A stretch of DNA of 64,000 bases from Ideonella sp. (GTDB lineage Bacteria > Pseudomonadota > Gammaproteobacteria > Burkholderiales > Burkholderiaceae_C), in NCBI GenBank assembly GCA_015075165.1, contig JABTUY010000006.1, forward strand, positions 1 to 64,000, given 5' to 3'. This document shows positions 17,525 to 26,510 of the stretch, one piece after another (the stretch's first letter is position 1; every line of letters begins with the position of its first letter). Position numbers and translations under genes: made by a program. Below the pieces are notes generated by a model, which saw nothing but the letters and a program-made list of their open reading frames with translations, ran no database searches and had not been told where the DNA came from.

Positions 17525-18490
17525 ATGCCATCGCCCCATCGCGTCTGCCTGCTCGGCTTCGGCGATTTCGAGCGCCGCGCGCTGGCGCTGCAGTTCGGGC
17601 TGGCCAGCTCGCGCACGCCGGCGTACGAGCTGGTGGCCGCGCCGGAGCAGGCACGCTATCTGCTGGTCGATGGCGATGCACCGTCGGCGGTGCAGCGGGC
17701 GGTCAGCGGCGGCCGCGTGGGCGACGCGCTGTTCGTCGGCACCCGCACCGCACCGGCCGGTGCGCTGGCGGCGCTGCGGCGGCCGATCGACGCGTTGTCG
17801 CTGCTGCGCGAGCTCGACGCCGCCGTGCTGCGGGGGCAGCCGCCCGCGCCATCAGGCAGCGCTGCCGCGGCACCGCTGCCGGCCGCCGCCGTTGAAGTCC
17901 AGCCCGGCGCCACGCTGCTGCCGCTCGAGCCGCCGTTGCGGCCGGTCGCATCTTGCGCTGTTCCGCGTGCCGACACGAGCGTCGACGCCATGGCGCCGAC
18001 GCCACGGCCGGGGCCGAGCCCCGAGTCCCCGGGCTCTCGGCTGGCCGATCTGGCCGACTGGTTTCCCGATCGCGTCGAGGCACCGAAGCCCGGCGCGAAG
18101 CCGAAGGACACGCGCTGCGATGCGCTGCTGGTCGACGACAGCGAGATCGCGCTGCGCTTCCTCGAGATCAAGCTCGGCGAGCTCGGGCTGCGCTCGCGCA
18201 CCGCGACCACCAGCGACGACGCGCTGGCCCAGCTCGCGCAGCACGACTTCACCTACGTGTTCGTCGACGTCGAGCTCGGCCAGCACAGCCGCATGGACGG
18301 CCTCGCGCTGTGCCGGCACATCAAGCGCGCCGCGCACAACAAGCGCGCGCCGCTGGTGGCGCTGGTGTCGGCGCACGCCAGCCAGACCGACCGCGTGCGC
18401 GGCAGCCTCGCCGGCTGCGACGCCTACCTCGGCAAGCCGCTGGCAGCGCACGAGCTCGCCGCCGTCGTCAGCCTGCGACGGATGCGCTGA
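17525..18490 (+). CDS. response regulator with C-terminal receiver domain
   Basis: 321 residues from ATG 17525; the frame is open from 17399 but that part lacks protein-like character. Residues 1–120 form an unrecognised alpha/beta region (VCLLGFGDFERRALALQFGLASS). A Pro/Ala-rich linker covers about 125–195. A complete receiver domain follows (197–318), with acidic pair DDSE, phospho-acceptor Asp in YVFVDVELG, Ser in LVSAH and Lys in YLGKPL. There is no DNA-binding output domain, so it may act by protein contact. No kinase is adjacent. Confidence 0.85.
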   Translation: MPSPHRVCLLGFGDFERRALALQFGLASSRTPAYELVAAPEQARYLLVDGDAPSAVQRAVSGGRVGDALFVGTRTAPAGALAALRRPIDALSLLRELDAAVLRGQPPAPSGSAAAAPLPAAAVEVQPGATLLPLEPPLRPVASCAVPRADTSVDAMAPTPRPGPSPESPGSRLADLADWFPDRVEAPKPGAKPKDTRCDALLVDDSEIALRFLEIKLGELGLRSRTATTSDDALAQLAQHDFTYVFVDVELGQHSRMDGLALCRHIKRAAHNKRAPLVALVSAHASQTDRVRGSLAGCDAYLGKPLAAHELAAVVSLRRMR

Positions 18491-18493
18491 CCG

Positions 18494-19411
18494 CTAGCGA
18501 CCGCGACGGCCCTCCTGCCAGCCGGCCAGCAGCGCCGCTGCGGCGATCAACGCGCCACCCCACCCCGTGCGCGGCTCCAGCGTGGCGGCACCGAGCCACA
18601 TCGCCGAGGCGCTGGCGAACAGCACTTCGCTGACCATCACCACCGCGGTGGTGCCGGCGCGCAGGCGCGCCGCGCCGTACTGCAACGCCAGGTTCGACGC
18701 CGCGAACCACGCTGCCATCGCCACCACCAGCGTCGCCCACGCGCCGGCGTGCGCCGGCGCCGGCACGCCCGCGGTGGCACCGGCGAGCGCGGTGGCGCCG
18801 CCGATCAGCGCGCCGCCGGTGAACATCGCCAGCGCGCGCGCCGCGGCATCGCGCTGCGCCTCGCGCCGCAGCATCGTGTTGTTCAGCGCGAAAGCCACGC
18901 CGCCGACGAGGCCGAGCCAATCGGCCGGCTGGCGCGGCAGCGGCCAGCCGCCATCGGCGGGCCACAGGATCACCAGTGCACCGGCCAGCGCCAGCGCCGC
19001 GCGCAGCAGCGCGCCGGGCCGCAACGGCTCGTGCAGCAGCCAGCGCGCGAACAGCAGCGCCCACAGCGGCATCAGGTAGAACAGCAGCACCACGCGCACC
19101 ACGTCGCCGATGGCGACGCCCCAGTTGAACGCCGCGTTGGTGCTGCCCGAGGCCAGCACCAGCACCCACAGCACCGGCGTGCGCCCCAGCGCGCGCAACG
19201 CCGCCGGCCGCCACGCGGCCAGGCCGATCGCGGCCAGCAGGTAGATCAGTGCGGTGGCCCACAGCGGGTGCAGGCCCTGCGCCTGCATGTGACGAAACGG
19301 CCACCACGACACGCCCCAGGTGAAAGCGTTGAACAGCAGCGCCAACACCGGCAGCAGCGGCGAGCGCGGCGACGCCGACCGCGCCGACGACGAAGACGCC
19401 GGCGCGCTCAC
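18494..19411 (-). CDS. EamA/DMT-family permease
   Basis: 305 residues from a GTG at 19411 whose GTGA overlaps the stop of the lplT gene by 4 bases. It has ten predicted hydrophobic segments in two EamA repeats, with the WGVSWWPFRHMQAQGLHPLWATA motif at the start. The family exports amino acids or small metabolites in bacteria; the substrate is unknown. Translational coupling to lplT suggests coexpression rather than a shared function. Confidence 0.88.
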   Translation of the reverse strand: MSAPASSSSARSASPRSPLLPVLALLFNAFTWGVSWWPFRHMQAQGLHPLWATALIYLLAAIGLAAWRPAALRALGRTPVLWVLVLASGSTNAAFNWGVAIGDVVRVVLLFYLMPLWALLFARWLLHEPLRPGALLRAALALAGALVILWPADGGWPLPRQPADWLGLVGGVAFALNNTMLRREAQRDAAARALAMFTGGALIGGATALAGATAGVPAPAHAGAWATLVVAMAAWFAASNLALQYGAARLRAGTTAVVMVSEVLFASASAMWLGAATLEPRTGWGGALIAAAALLAGWQEGRRGR

Positions 19412-20691
19412 GCGATCGGCTTGTCGGAACGCGCGATCGCCAGCAGACGTTCCACTTCGTCGCGGTGGCGGATGCAGTTGCTGCGATGCCAGCGGCCGAT
19501 CCACGCCATCGTGGCGGCCACCACGACGCCGAAGATGGCGATCGAGCCGAACGCCGACAGGCCGAGCTTGGTCACGCCGGTGTAGAACGCGCCGAGGCCG
19601 AGGATCGCCGCCTGCTCGTTGAAGTTCTGCACCGCGATCGAGCGGCCGGCGCCCATCAGGTTGTGGCCGCGGTGCTGCAGCAGCGCGTTCATCGGCACCA
19701 CCAGGAAGCCGCCGATTGCCCCGAGCAGGATCAGGAACGGCGCCGCGATCGCCGGCTGGCGGATCAGGTTGAGGCCGATCAGCAGCACGCCCATCGCCAC
19801 GCCGAGCCAGATGACGCCGGTGGCGCGGTCGAGTCGCATCGCCCACGAGGCCACCACCGCGCCAACCGCGGTGCCGATCGCCACCACGCCAACCAGTGAC
19901 GACGCCTGCGTCGTGCCATAGCCGAGCGCCGCCGCCGCCCAGGCAAAGACGATGACTCGCATGTTGCCCGACACGCCCCAGAACAGCGTGGTCGTGGCCA
20001 GCGAGATCTGGCCGAGCTTGTCGGCCCAGAGCTTCGCGTTGCACTGGCTGAAGTCGCGCACCAGCTCGACCACGCCGGCGTTCATCGGTTGCAGCGGCGC
20101 GTCGGTGCGCGGGATGTAGAGGTTGAACACCGCGGCGATCACGTACAGCAGCACGATCGAAGCGATCGCCGCCTCGGGCGGCGTGTCGACGCCGGTGTCG
20201 ATGAACGGGCAGTCGAAGCCCAGCAGCAGCGGCGCGATGCGCGGCCCGATCAGTTGCCCGCCCAGCAGCACGCCGAGAATGATCGAGGCGATCGTCAGCC
20301 CTTCGATCCAGCCGTTGGCCTTGACCAGTTGCGACGGCGGCAGCAGCTCGGTGAGGATGCCGTACTTGGCCGGCGAGTACGCCGCCGCGCCGAGCCCGGC
20401 CACCGCATACGCCAGCAGCGGATGGCCGCCGAACAGCATCAGCAGGCAGCCCAGCGCCTTGATCGAATTGGCGACGAACATCACGCGGCCCTTGGGCACG
20501 GCGTCGGCGAACGCGCCCACCAGCGGCGCCAGCAGCACGTAGAACAGCGCGAACATCGGTGTCAGCGCCGGCACCTGCCACGCGGGCGCGTGGGTGCTCT
20601 TCAGCAACTCGATGGCACCGACCAGCAGCGCGTTGTCGGCCAACGAGCTGAAGAACTGCGCCGACATGATCGTGTAGAAGCCCCTCTTCAT
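19408..20691 (-). CDS. lplT: lysophospholipid transporter LplT (MFS)
   Basis: 427 residues from ATG 20691, preceded by GAGAAG. The N-terminus MKRGFYTIMSAQFFSSLADNALLVGAIELL is characteristic of LplT, and 12 membrane segments are visible. LplT flips lysophospholipids into the cytoplasm for re-acylation. The partner acyltransferase Aas is not in the window. The gene is divergent from alr, a neighbourhood common in Burkholderiales. Confidence 0.92.
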   Translation of the reverse strand: MKRGFYTIMSAQFFSSLADNALLVGAIELLKSTHAPAWQVPALTPMFALFYVLLAPLVGAFADAVPKGRVMFVANSIKALGCLLMLFGGHPLLAYAVAGLGAAAYSPAKYGILTELLPPSQLVKANGWIEGLTIASIILGVLLGGQLIGPRIAPLLLGFDCPFIDTGVDTPPEAAIASIVLLYVIAAVFNLYIPRTDAPLQPMNAGVVELVRDFSQCNAKLWADKLGQISLATTTLFWGVSGNMRVIVFAWAAAALGYGTTQASSLVGVVAIGTAVGAVVASWAMRLDRATGVIWLGVAMGVLLIGLNLIRQPAIAAPFLILLGAIGGFLVVPMNALLQHRGHNLMGAGRSIAVQNFNEQAAILGLGAFYTGVTKLGLSAFGSIAIFGVVVAATMAWIGRWHRSNCIRHRDEVERLLAIARSDKPIA

Positions 20692-20876
20692 GCGCTTCTC
20701 GTGTGCGGCGCCCCCATCGGCGCACCAACCGCGTGCAGGCACGGCAGGCGGCCGTGGGCGGCGCGTTATAGCACGCGTCCCGCAGGCGCCCGGCGCACGC
20801 AGGCGCTGGCAGAATCGGCCGCCGAGGGTTGCACCGCCCGGCGCATCGGGGGGTCGCCCGCATCGCAGCGGTCCGC

Positions 20877-21965
20877 ATGCCCCGTCCGATCGAAGCCCTG
20901 ATCCACCCCGACGCGCTGGCGCACAACCTGGCGCGCGCGCGCGCGGCCGCCGGCGGCGCGCGCGTGTGGGCGGTGGTCAAGGCCAACGCCTACGGCCACG
21001 GCATCGAGCGCGTGTACGAGCCGCTGCGCCAGGCCGATGGCTTCGCGCTGCTCGACCTCGCCGAGGCCGAACGCGTGCGCGCGCTCGGCTGGCGCGGCCC
21101 GGTGCTGCTGCTCGAAGGCTGCTTCGAGCCGCGCGACCTCGAGCTGTGCTCGCGGCTGAACCTGTGGCACACGGTGCACGACGAGGCGCAGATCGACTGG
21201 CTCAGCCGCCACAAGACCGACACGCCGCAGCGCGTGTTCCTCAAGCTCAACAGCGGCATGAACCGGCTCGGCTTCGCGCCGCAGTCGTTCCGCACGGCGT
21301 ACGCGCGGCTCGCCGCGCTGCCGCAGGTCGACGAGGTGTCGTTGATGACGCACTTCGCCGATGCCGACGGCGCCAGCGGCGTCGCCGCGCAGCTCGCCGT
21401 CTTCGAGCAGGCGTGTGCCGGACTGGCCGGCGAACGCTCGCTCGCCAACAGCGCCGCGGTGCTGCGCCATGCGCCGGCCGCCGCGGCCGACTGGGTGCGC
21501 CCGGGGATCATGGTCTACGGCAGCGCGCCCGACCACCCGCAGCACACCGCCGCGCACTGGCGGCTGCAACCGGCGATGACGCTGCGCACGCGGCTGATCG
21601 GCGTGCAGCAGCTCGAGCCCGGCGACACCGTGGGCTACGGCCGCACCTTCGTCGCGCAGCAGCGGCTGCGCATCGGCGTGGCCGCCTGCGGCTATGGCGA
21701 CGGCTACCCGCGCCACGCGCCGAGCGGCACGCCGGTGCTGGTCGACGGCGTGCGCACGCGCATGGTGGGCCGCGTGTCGATGGACATGATCACGGTCGAC
21801 CTCGACGCGCTGCCGCACGCCGGTGTCGGCAGCGAGGTGACGCTGTGGGGCCGCGGCCCGCACGCCAGCGTGCTCGGCATCGACGAAGTGGCGCAGGCCG
21901 CGCAGACCGTAGGCTACGAGCTGATGTGCGCGCTGGCGCCGCGCGTGCCCACGCGCACCGCGTGA
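20877..21965 (+). CDS. alr: alanine racemase
   Basis: 362 residues from ATG 20877. The PLP lysine is Lys35 in VWAVVKANAYGHG. The C-terminal beta domain holds the catalytic tyrosine region (VGYGRTFVAQQ), followed by CGYGDGYPR and GRVSMDMITVDL. The enzyme makes D-alanine for peptidoglycan. It is divergent from lplT with arfB downstream on the same strand. Confidence 0.95.
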   Translation: MPRPIEALIHPDALAHNLARARAAAGGARVWAVVKANAYGHGIERVYEPLRQADGFALLDLAEAERVRALGWRGPVLLLEGCFEPRDLELCSRLNLWHTVHDEAQIDWLSRHKTDTPQRVFLKLNSGMNRLGFAPQSFRTAYARLAALPQVDEVSLMTHFADADGASGVAAQLAVFEQACAGLAGERSLANSAAVLRHAPAAAADWVRPGIMVYGSAPDHPQHTAAHWRLQPAMTLRTRLIGVQQLEPGDTVGYGRTFVAQQRLRIGVAACGYGDGYPRHAPSGTPVLVDGVRTRMVGRVSMDMITVDLDALPHAGVGSEVTLWGRGPHASVLGIDEVAQAAQTVGYELMCALAPRVPTRTA

Positions 21966-22040
21966 CATGACGCCCCCACGCTCACTTCGTTCGCCGCCCC
22001 CCGAGGGGGCGCAGTCGGCTTGGGAGCGGCCCGGCGCCGA
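21966..22040. repeat. GC-rich intergenic repeat with hairpin
   Basis: The alr–arfB spacer carries CGCTCACTTCGTTCGCCGCC, then CCCCCCGAGGGGGC, a self-complementary hairpin, and then GGCTTGGGAGCGGCCCGGCG. Similar words occur at 43797–43811, 13086–13105 and 11393–11413. It looks like a member of a dispersed intergenic repeat family of Burkholderiales type. Confidence 0.6.
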
Positions 22041-22067
22041 CTGACCTCGTCCGCCACGCGACTCTGC

Positions 22068-22478
22068 ATGCCACGTATCCCGTTCGACCTCGACGAGCGC
22101 GAGCTGCGCTTCGAGGCGGTGCGCGCGCAGGGTGCCGGGGGGCAGAACGTCAACAAGGTGTCCAACGCCGTGATGCTGCGCTTCGACGTGCACGCGTCGA
22201 GCCTGCCCGAAGCGCTGAAGGCGCGGCTGCTGGCGCGGCGCGACCAGCGCATCGGCGGCGACGGCGTGGTCACGATCAAGGCGCAGGAGCACCGCAGCCT
22301 GCCGCGCAATCGCAGCGCCGCGCTGGAACGCCTGCGCGAGCTGATCGACGCCGCCGCGCTGCTGCCGCGCCGGCGCATCGCCACCGCGCCGACGCGGGCA
22401 TCGCGCGAGCGCCGGCTGGTCGACAAGGCGCGCAAGGGCGAAGTCAAGGCCAAGCGCGGCCGCGTCGACGACGCGTAG
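22068..22478 (+). CDS. arfB: alternative ribosome-rescue factor / peptidyl-tRNA hydrolase (ArfB, YaeJ)
   Basis: 136 residues from ATG 22068. The catalytic GGQ (residues 24–26, in QGAGGQNVNK) is the release-factor peptidyl-hydrolase signature. The protein ends in a basic tail (ERRLVDKARKGEVKAKRGR) that in ArfB enters the empty mRNA channel of stalled ribosomes. The length matches E. coli YaeJ (about 140). Confidence 0.93.
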   Translation: MPRIPFDLDERELRFEAVRAQGAGGQNVNKVSNAVMLRFDVHASSLPEALKARLLARRDQRIGGDGVVTIKAQEHRSLPRNRSAALERLRELIDAAALLPRRRIATAPTRASRERRLVDKARKGEVKAKRGRVDDA

Positions 22479-22562
22479 CGCAGCGACGCGGCCGCGAGGA
22501 GTCGGCAAGGGTGGTGAAACCGGCGGGCGGCGCGCAAGCGCACGAGCCCGGCGGCCGCAGCG

Positions 22563-23504
22563 TCAGCGTGACGCCGGCGCATCCGACGCCGGTGCATCCG
22601 GCGCCGGACGATCCGCCATCGGCCGCGCACGCGCCGGCCGCGTCGCCACGTAGACGCTGCCCAGGCACAGCGCGATGCCGGCCAGCGCCAGCGGCGCCGG
22701 GCGCCAGCCTTCGAACGCCGCCGAGATCGCCAGCGCGATCGGCGGGATCATCACGCCGGTCATCGCGGCGCGCGCCGGGCCCACGCGCTGCGCGAGCCGG
22801 AAGTAGGCGAAGAACGCCAGCACGGTGCCGAACAGCGCCAGGTACAGCAGCGACAGCCACCACAGCGCGCTGTGGCCCACGCGCGCAAGGTCGCCGCGCG
22901 CAGCGGCGACCGCCAGCAGTGCCAGCGCGCCGTAGCTCATGCTCCAGCCGAGCATCGGCAGCAGCGCGACGCCACGGCGCGTCAGCGACAGCGTGAGCCC
23001 GTTGCCGATGCACGCCAGCGTCACCGCGCCGAGGCCGAGTGCCAGCCCCCAGCCCGCGTCGGGCCGCGCACCGGTGGCCAGCACCTCGGGCCAGAAAATC
23101 AGCACCACGCCGGCGACACCGCCGGCCGCGGTGAACAGGAAGCGCCGGCTGACGCGCTGCTTCAGCAGCAGCCAGCCGACCACGGCGTTGCCGAACACCA
23201 TCAGCGAAAACAGCACCGCCACCAGGCCCGACGGGATGTGGCGCTCGGCCTCGTAGACGCCCCAGTAGTTCAGGCTGTACTGCACCACGCCGGTCAGCAG
23301 CATCCAGCCGTGCCAGCGCGGCGCGAGCCGCTCGCCGCGCGCGCTGGCCACCGCCAGCAGCACGGCACCGGCGACGATGAAGCGCCACGCCACCGCGTTC
23401 AGCGGCGGCACCTCGGCCAGCTGGTAGAGGATGACGTGCCAGGTCGACGCCCACACCAGCGTCGGAATCCAGAACAGCAACCGGGGCGATTCGAACAGGC
23501 GCAA
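22563..23504 (-). CDS. EamA/DMT-family permease
   Basis: 313 residues. The likely start is a TTG codon at 23504 (MRLFESPRLLFWIPTLVWASTWHVI), because the first membrane helix lies within residues 8–27 and no nearby ATG fits. Ten hydrophobic segments in two repeats are seen. The C-terminal tail is Pro/Ala/Asp-rich with a repetitive ASDAP. Substrate unknown. It is convergent with arfB. Confidence 0.85.
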   Translation of the reverse strand: MRLFESPRLLFWIPTLVWASTWHVILYQLAEVPPLNAVAWRFIVAGAVLLAVASARGERLAPRWHGWMLLTGVVQYSLNYWGVYEAERHIPSGLVAVLFSLMVFGNAVVGWLLLKQRVSRRFLFTAAGGVAGVVLIFWPEVLATGARPDAGWGLALGLGAVTLACIGNGLTLSLTRRGVALLPMLGWSMSYGALALLAVAAARGDLARVGHSALWWLSLLYLALFGTVLAFFAYFRLAQRVGPARAAMTGVMIPPIALAISAAFEGWRPAPLALAGIALCLGSVYVATRPARARPMADRPAPDAPASDAPASR

Positions 23505-23768
23505 GCGGCAGGACCGACTGGTTGATCGCGCAGCGCGCGCGCCGCGATGCTACAGCGCGATGCCGCGCCACCAGCAGCACACGGCGTTGCAGTACACGCC
23601 GCGGCAGCGCTCGCTGCAAGTGAACGTCGCTGCAGTGCACGTCGCAGGCTGCCACCGCCCATCGCAGCGGCAACGCGGCAACGATCACAGCGCTGCGGCC
23701 ACCGCGCGGCCGCAGCCCGCACAATGCGCGGGCGCAGGTGGCGCCCCACGCCACCGCCGCACCTCGAC
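23505..23768. other. intergenic region before radA, no gene seen
   Basis: 264 bases between divergent permease and radA genes. It holds GC-rich inverted words (GCGCAGCGCGCGCGC, GCGCGGCCGCAGC) but no convincing reading frame. CACAATG at about 23720 could serve as a weak -10 element for radA. No other signal is recognised. Confidence 0.4.
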
Positions 23769-25148
23769 ATGGCCCGCGACAAGACCGTCTACACCTGCAC
23801 CGCCTGCGGCGGCACGAACCCGAAGTGGCTCGGCAAATGCCCGCACTGCGGCGAATGGAACACGCTGGAGGAAGGCGTGGCCGAGAGCGGCACGGCGGCG
23901 CCGCGCCATCGCTACAAGGGGCTCGCCGCGGCGGCCGCGGTGGCCACGCTGTCGCAGATCGAGGCGGCCGAGATCCAACGCACGCCCACCGGCCTGGCCG
24001 AGCTCGACCGCGCGCTCGGCGGCGGCATCGTCGAAGGCGGTGTGGTGCTGATCGGCGGCGACCCCGGCATCGGCAAGAGCACGCTGCTGCTGCAGGCGGC
24101 CGAGCGGCTCGCGCAGTCGCTGCCGGTGCTGTACGTCACCGGCGAGGAATCGGGCGCTCAGGTGGCGCTGCGCGCGCGCCGATTGGGCTTGCGCGAGGCG
24201 CCGGTGCGCGTGCTGGCCGAGATCGAGCTCGAGCGCATCCTGGCGGCGATCGACGCCGAGCAGCCGCGCTTTTGCGTGATCGACTCGATCCAGACGCTGT
24301 TCTCCGACGCGCTGACCTCGGCGCCCGGCTCGGTGGCGCAGGTGCGCGAGTGCGCGGCGCAGCTCACGCGCGCGGCCAAGGCCGGCGGCACCGCGATCGT
24401 GCTGGTGGGCCACGTCACGAAAGAGGGCGCGCTCGCCGGGCCGCGCGTGCTCGAGCACATGGTCGACACGGTGCTGTACTTCGAAGGCGACACGCATTCG
24501 AGCTTCCGCCTCGTGCGCGCGATCAAGAACCGCTTCGGCGCGGTCAACGAGATCGGCGTCTTCGCGATGACCGAGCGCGGCCTGAAGGGCGTGAGCAACC
24601 CGAGCGCGATCTTCCTGTCGACGCAAACGAGCGCGCCGGTGCCGGGCGCCTGCGTGCTGGTCACGCTCGAAGGCACGCGGCCGCTGCTGGTGGAGATCCA
24701 GGCGCTGGTCGATTCCGGCGGCGTCGCGCCGCGGCGCCTGTCGGTGGGGCTCGACCGCGATCGCCTCGCGATGCTGCTGGCCGTGCTGCACCGGCATGCC
24801 GGCGTGTCGTGCCTGGATCAAGACGTGTTCATCAACGCTGTCGGCGGCGTGCGCATCGGCGAGCCGGCGGCCGACCTGGCGGTGCTGCTGGCGATCCAGA
24901 GCTCGCTGCGCGGCCAGCCGCTGCCGCGCGGCTTCCTCGCGTTCGGCGAGGTCGGGCTGGCCGGCGAGGTGCGGCCCGCGCCGCGCGGGCAGGAGCGGCT
25001 GCGCGAAGCGGCCAAGCTCGGCTTCGCGGTGGCGGTGGTGCCGAAGGCCAACGCGCCCAGGCCCGCCGATGCGCGCGCGTTCGAAGGCCTGACGATCCAC
25101 GCGGTCGAGCGCATCGAGCAGGCGATCGAGATCGTGCGCGGGCTGTAG
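23769..25148 (+). CDS. radA: DNA repair protein RadA
   Basis: 459 residues from ATG 23769. An N-terminal C4 zinc finger (Cys10, 13, 24, 27) precedes a RecA-like ATPase core with Walker A GGDPGIGKSTLL, the RadA-specific KNRFG motif (AIKNRFGAVNEIG) and a C-terminal Lon-protease-like domain (GGVRIGEPAADLAVLLAI). RadA promotes branch migration in recombination. It is cytoplasmic and full length. The frame is open upstream to 23547 but without a signature. Confidence 0.97.
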   Translation: MARDKTVYTCTACGGTNPKWLGKCPHCGEWNTLEEGVAESGTAAPRHRYKGLAAAAAVATLSQIEAAEIQRTPTGLAELDRALGGGIVEGGVVLIGGDPGIGKSTLLLQAAERLAQSLPVLYVTGEESGAQVALRARRLGLREAPVRVLAEIELERILAAIDAEQPRFCVIDSIQTLFSDALTSAPGSVAQVRECAAQLTRAAKAGGTAIVLVGHVTKEGALAGPRVLEHMVDTVLYFEGDTHSSFRLVRAIKNRFGAVNEIGVFAMTERGLKGVSNPSAIFLSTQTSAPVPGACVLVTLEGTRPLLVEIQALVDSGGVAPRRLSVGLDRDRLAMLLAVLHRHAGVSCLDQDVFINAVGGVRIGEPAADLAVLLAIQSSLRGQPLPRGFLAFGEVGLAGEVRPAPRGQERLREAAKLGFAVAVVPKANAPRPADARAFEGLTIHAVERIEQAIEIVRGL

Positions 25149-25182
25149 CGCGCGGGCTGTAGCGCGCGGCCTGTGGCGCGCG
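25141..25182 (+). repeat. three tandem 14-base units over the radA stop codon
   Basis: GGCTGTAGCGCGCG at 25141–25154 and 25155–25168, then GCCTGTGGCGCGCG at 25169–25182. The first unit contains the last codons and TAG stop of radA, so the stop has been duplicated downstream. Confidence 0.85.
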
Positions 25183-25225
25183 GGCGGCGCTATGCTCCCG
25201 CCCCAACCCGAGAACGCTCGCCCGC

Positions 25226-25588
25226 ATGTCGCGCTTCGCCCCCCGCCCCGAGCCGCCGTACTACGCGGTGATCTTCACCTCGCAGCGCACCGACGGCGAC
25301 AACGGCTACGGCGCGATGGCTGATCGCATGGTCGAGCTGGCGGCGCAGCAGCCGGGCTACCTCGGCATCGAGAGCACGCGCGACGACAGCGGCCTCGGCA
25401 TCACCGTGTCGTACTGGCGCAGCAGCGCCGACATCGCAGCCTGGCGCCGCGTGCTCGAGCACACCGCGGCGCGCAACCAGGGCCGCGCGCAGTGGTATTC
25501 GCACTACGAGCTGCGCATCGCCCGAGTCGAGCGCGCCTATGGCTGGGACCGCGCCGACGGCGGCGCACCGGGCGACGGCGGCGCCTGA
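25226..25588 (+). CDS. ABM-fold (antibiotic biosynthesis monooxygenase-like) protein
   Basis: 120 residues. The sequence YYAVIFTSQRTDGDNGYGAMADRMVELAAQQPGYLGIES, followed by ISYW-like VSYWRSSADIAAWRRVLEH, is the dimeric alpha/beta barrel ABM pattern. The typical ending is HYELRIARVERAYGW. Such proteins include heme-degrading and quinone-modifying enzymes, but most small single-domain members are of unknown role. It starts 77 bases after radA. Confidence 0.85.
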   Translation: MSRFAPRPEPPYYAVIFTSQRTDGDNGYGAMADRMVELAAQQPGYLGIESTRDDSGLGITVSYWRSSADIAAWRRVLEHTAARNQGRAQWYSHYELRIARVERAYGWDRADGGAPGDGGA

Positions 25589-25741
25589 TGCGCGCAGTGC
25601 GTGTGACGCCCTGGCTGCGATCGATGTCGACGTCGCTCCCGCAACGCAGCGCGCGCACGACACCCTTGTCATCGGTGACCGCCGCCCCTACGTTCTGGAT
25701 CGCCGGCACGGTCGCCCGGCCGCACCGAAGGAGTTCGCCTC

Positions 25742-26050
25742 ATGTGGAAACGCGTTTCGATCCTGTGGGCGGTGGTGCGCGGCGACGCGCGCGTGCTGTG
25801 GCACGCGCTGCGCCACCCGCAGGCGCCGCGCTGGCTCAAGCTCGGTGTGCTGGGCATCGTGCTGTACCTGATCTCGCCGGTGGACCTGATCCCCGACGTG
25901 GTGCCGGTGTTCGGCGTGGTCGACGACCTGGTGGTCGTGCCGCTGGCAATCCGCTGGCTGCTGCGCCGGCTGCCGCCGGCGCTGCGTGCCGAGGCCGAGC
26001 GCCGTGCCGGCCGCGTCGGCGGCACGCCGATGGCCGAAGAAGTGCGCTGA
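25742..26050 (+). CDS. YkvA-like (DUF1232) membrane protein
   Basis: 102 residues. The hallmark is LVLYLISPVDLIPDVVPVFGVVDDLVV-like sequence (residues 36–64), a hydrophobic hairpin with conserved Pro/Asp found in YkvA proteins. It is probably inserted in the inner membrane. Function unknown. It is the first gene of a closely packed run (YkvA, membrane protein, MBL lipoprotein, YegD-like). Confidence 0.85.
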   Translation: MWKRVSILWAVVRGDARVLWHALRHPQAPRWLKLGVLGIVLYLISPVDLIPDVVPVFGVVDDLVVVPLAIRWLLRRLPPALRAEAERRAGRVGGTPMAEEVR

Positions 26051-26081
26051 ACCGCGCACGCCGACGGCGCGCGCGCCACCG

Positions 26082-26510
26082 ATGAGCGCGGCGCTCGGTT
26101 GGGCGCTGGCGGCGGCTGCATTGGCCGTCGGCTACGTGCAATGGGGCTGGCGCGGCGTGGTGCTGGCCGCCACGGTGATCGCGTTCTGGCTGCTGCTGCA
26201 GTTCAGCCGCGCGCTGCGCGTGCTGCGCAACGCCGGGCGCGCGCCGATCGGCCAGGTGGCGAGCGCGGTGATGCTGCACGCGCGGTTGCAGGCGGGGCAG
26301 CGGCTGCCGCAGATCCTGGCGTTGACGAGCAGCCTCGGCACGCCGCAGCACGCGGCCGGCGGCGACCCCGAGGTCTTCGAGTGGCGCGACGGCGGCGGCG
26401 ATGCGGTGCGCGTCGAACTGGTGGGTGGCAAACTCGCGCGCTGGCAGCTGATCCGCGCGGTCGACGCCGCGGCCGCGCCGCCAGCGACCAACCCAGGAGG
26501 AGAGCCATGA
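26082..26510 (+). CDS. small membrane-anchored protein of unknown function
   Basis: 142 residues from ATG 26082. Two close N-terminal hydrophobic segments (LGWALAAAALAVGYVQW and VVLAATVIAFWLLLQFS) precede a soluble C-terminal domain ending in LARWQLIRAVD. I recognise no family. Its stop overlaps the next start as ATGA, so translation of the lipoprotein is probably coupled to it. Confidence 0.75.
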   Translation: MSAALGWALAAAALAVGYVQWGWRGVVLAATVIAFWLLLQFSRALRVLRNAGRAPIGQVASAVMLHARLQAGQRLPQILALTSSLGTPQHAAGGDPEVFEWRDGGGDAVRVELVGGKLARWQLIRAVDAAAAPPATNPGGEP

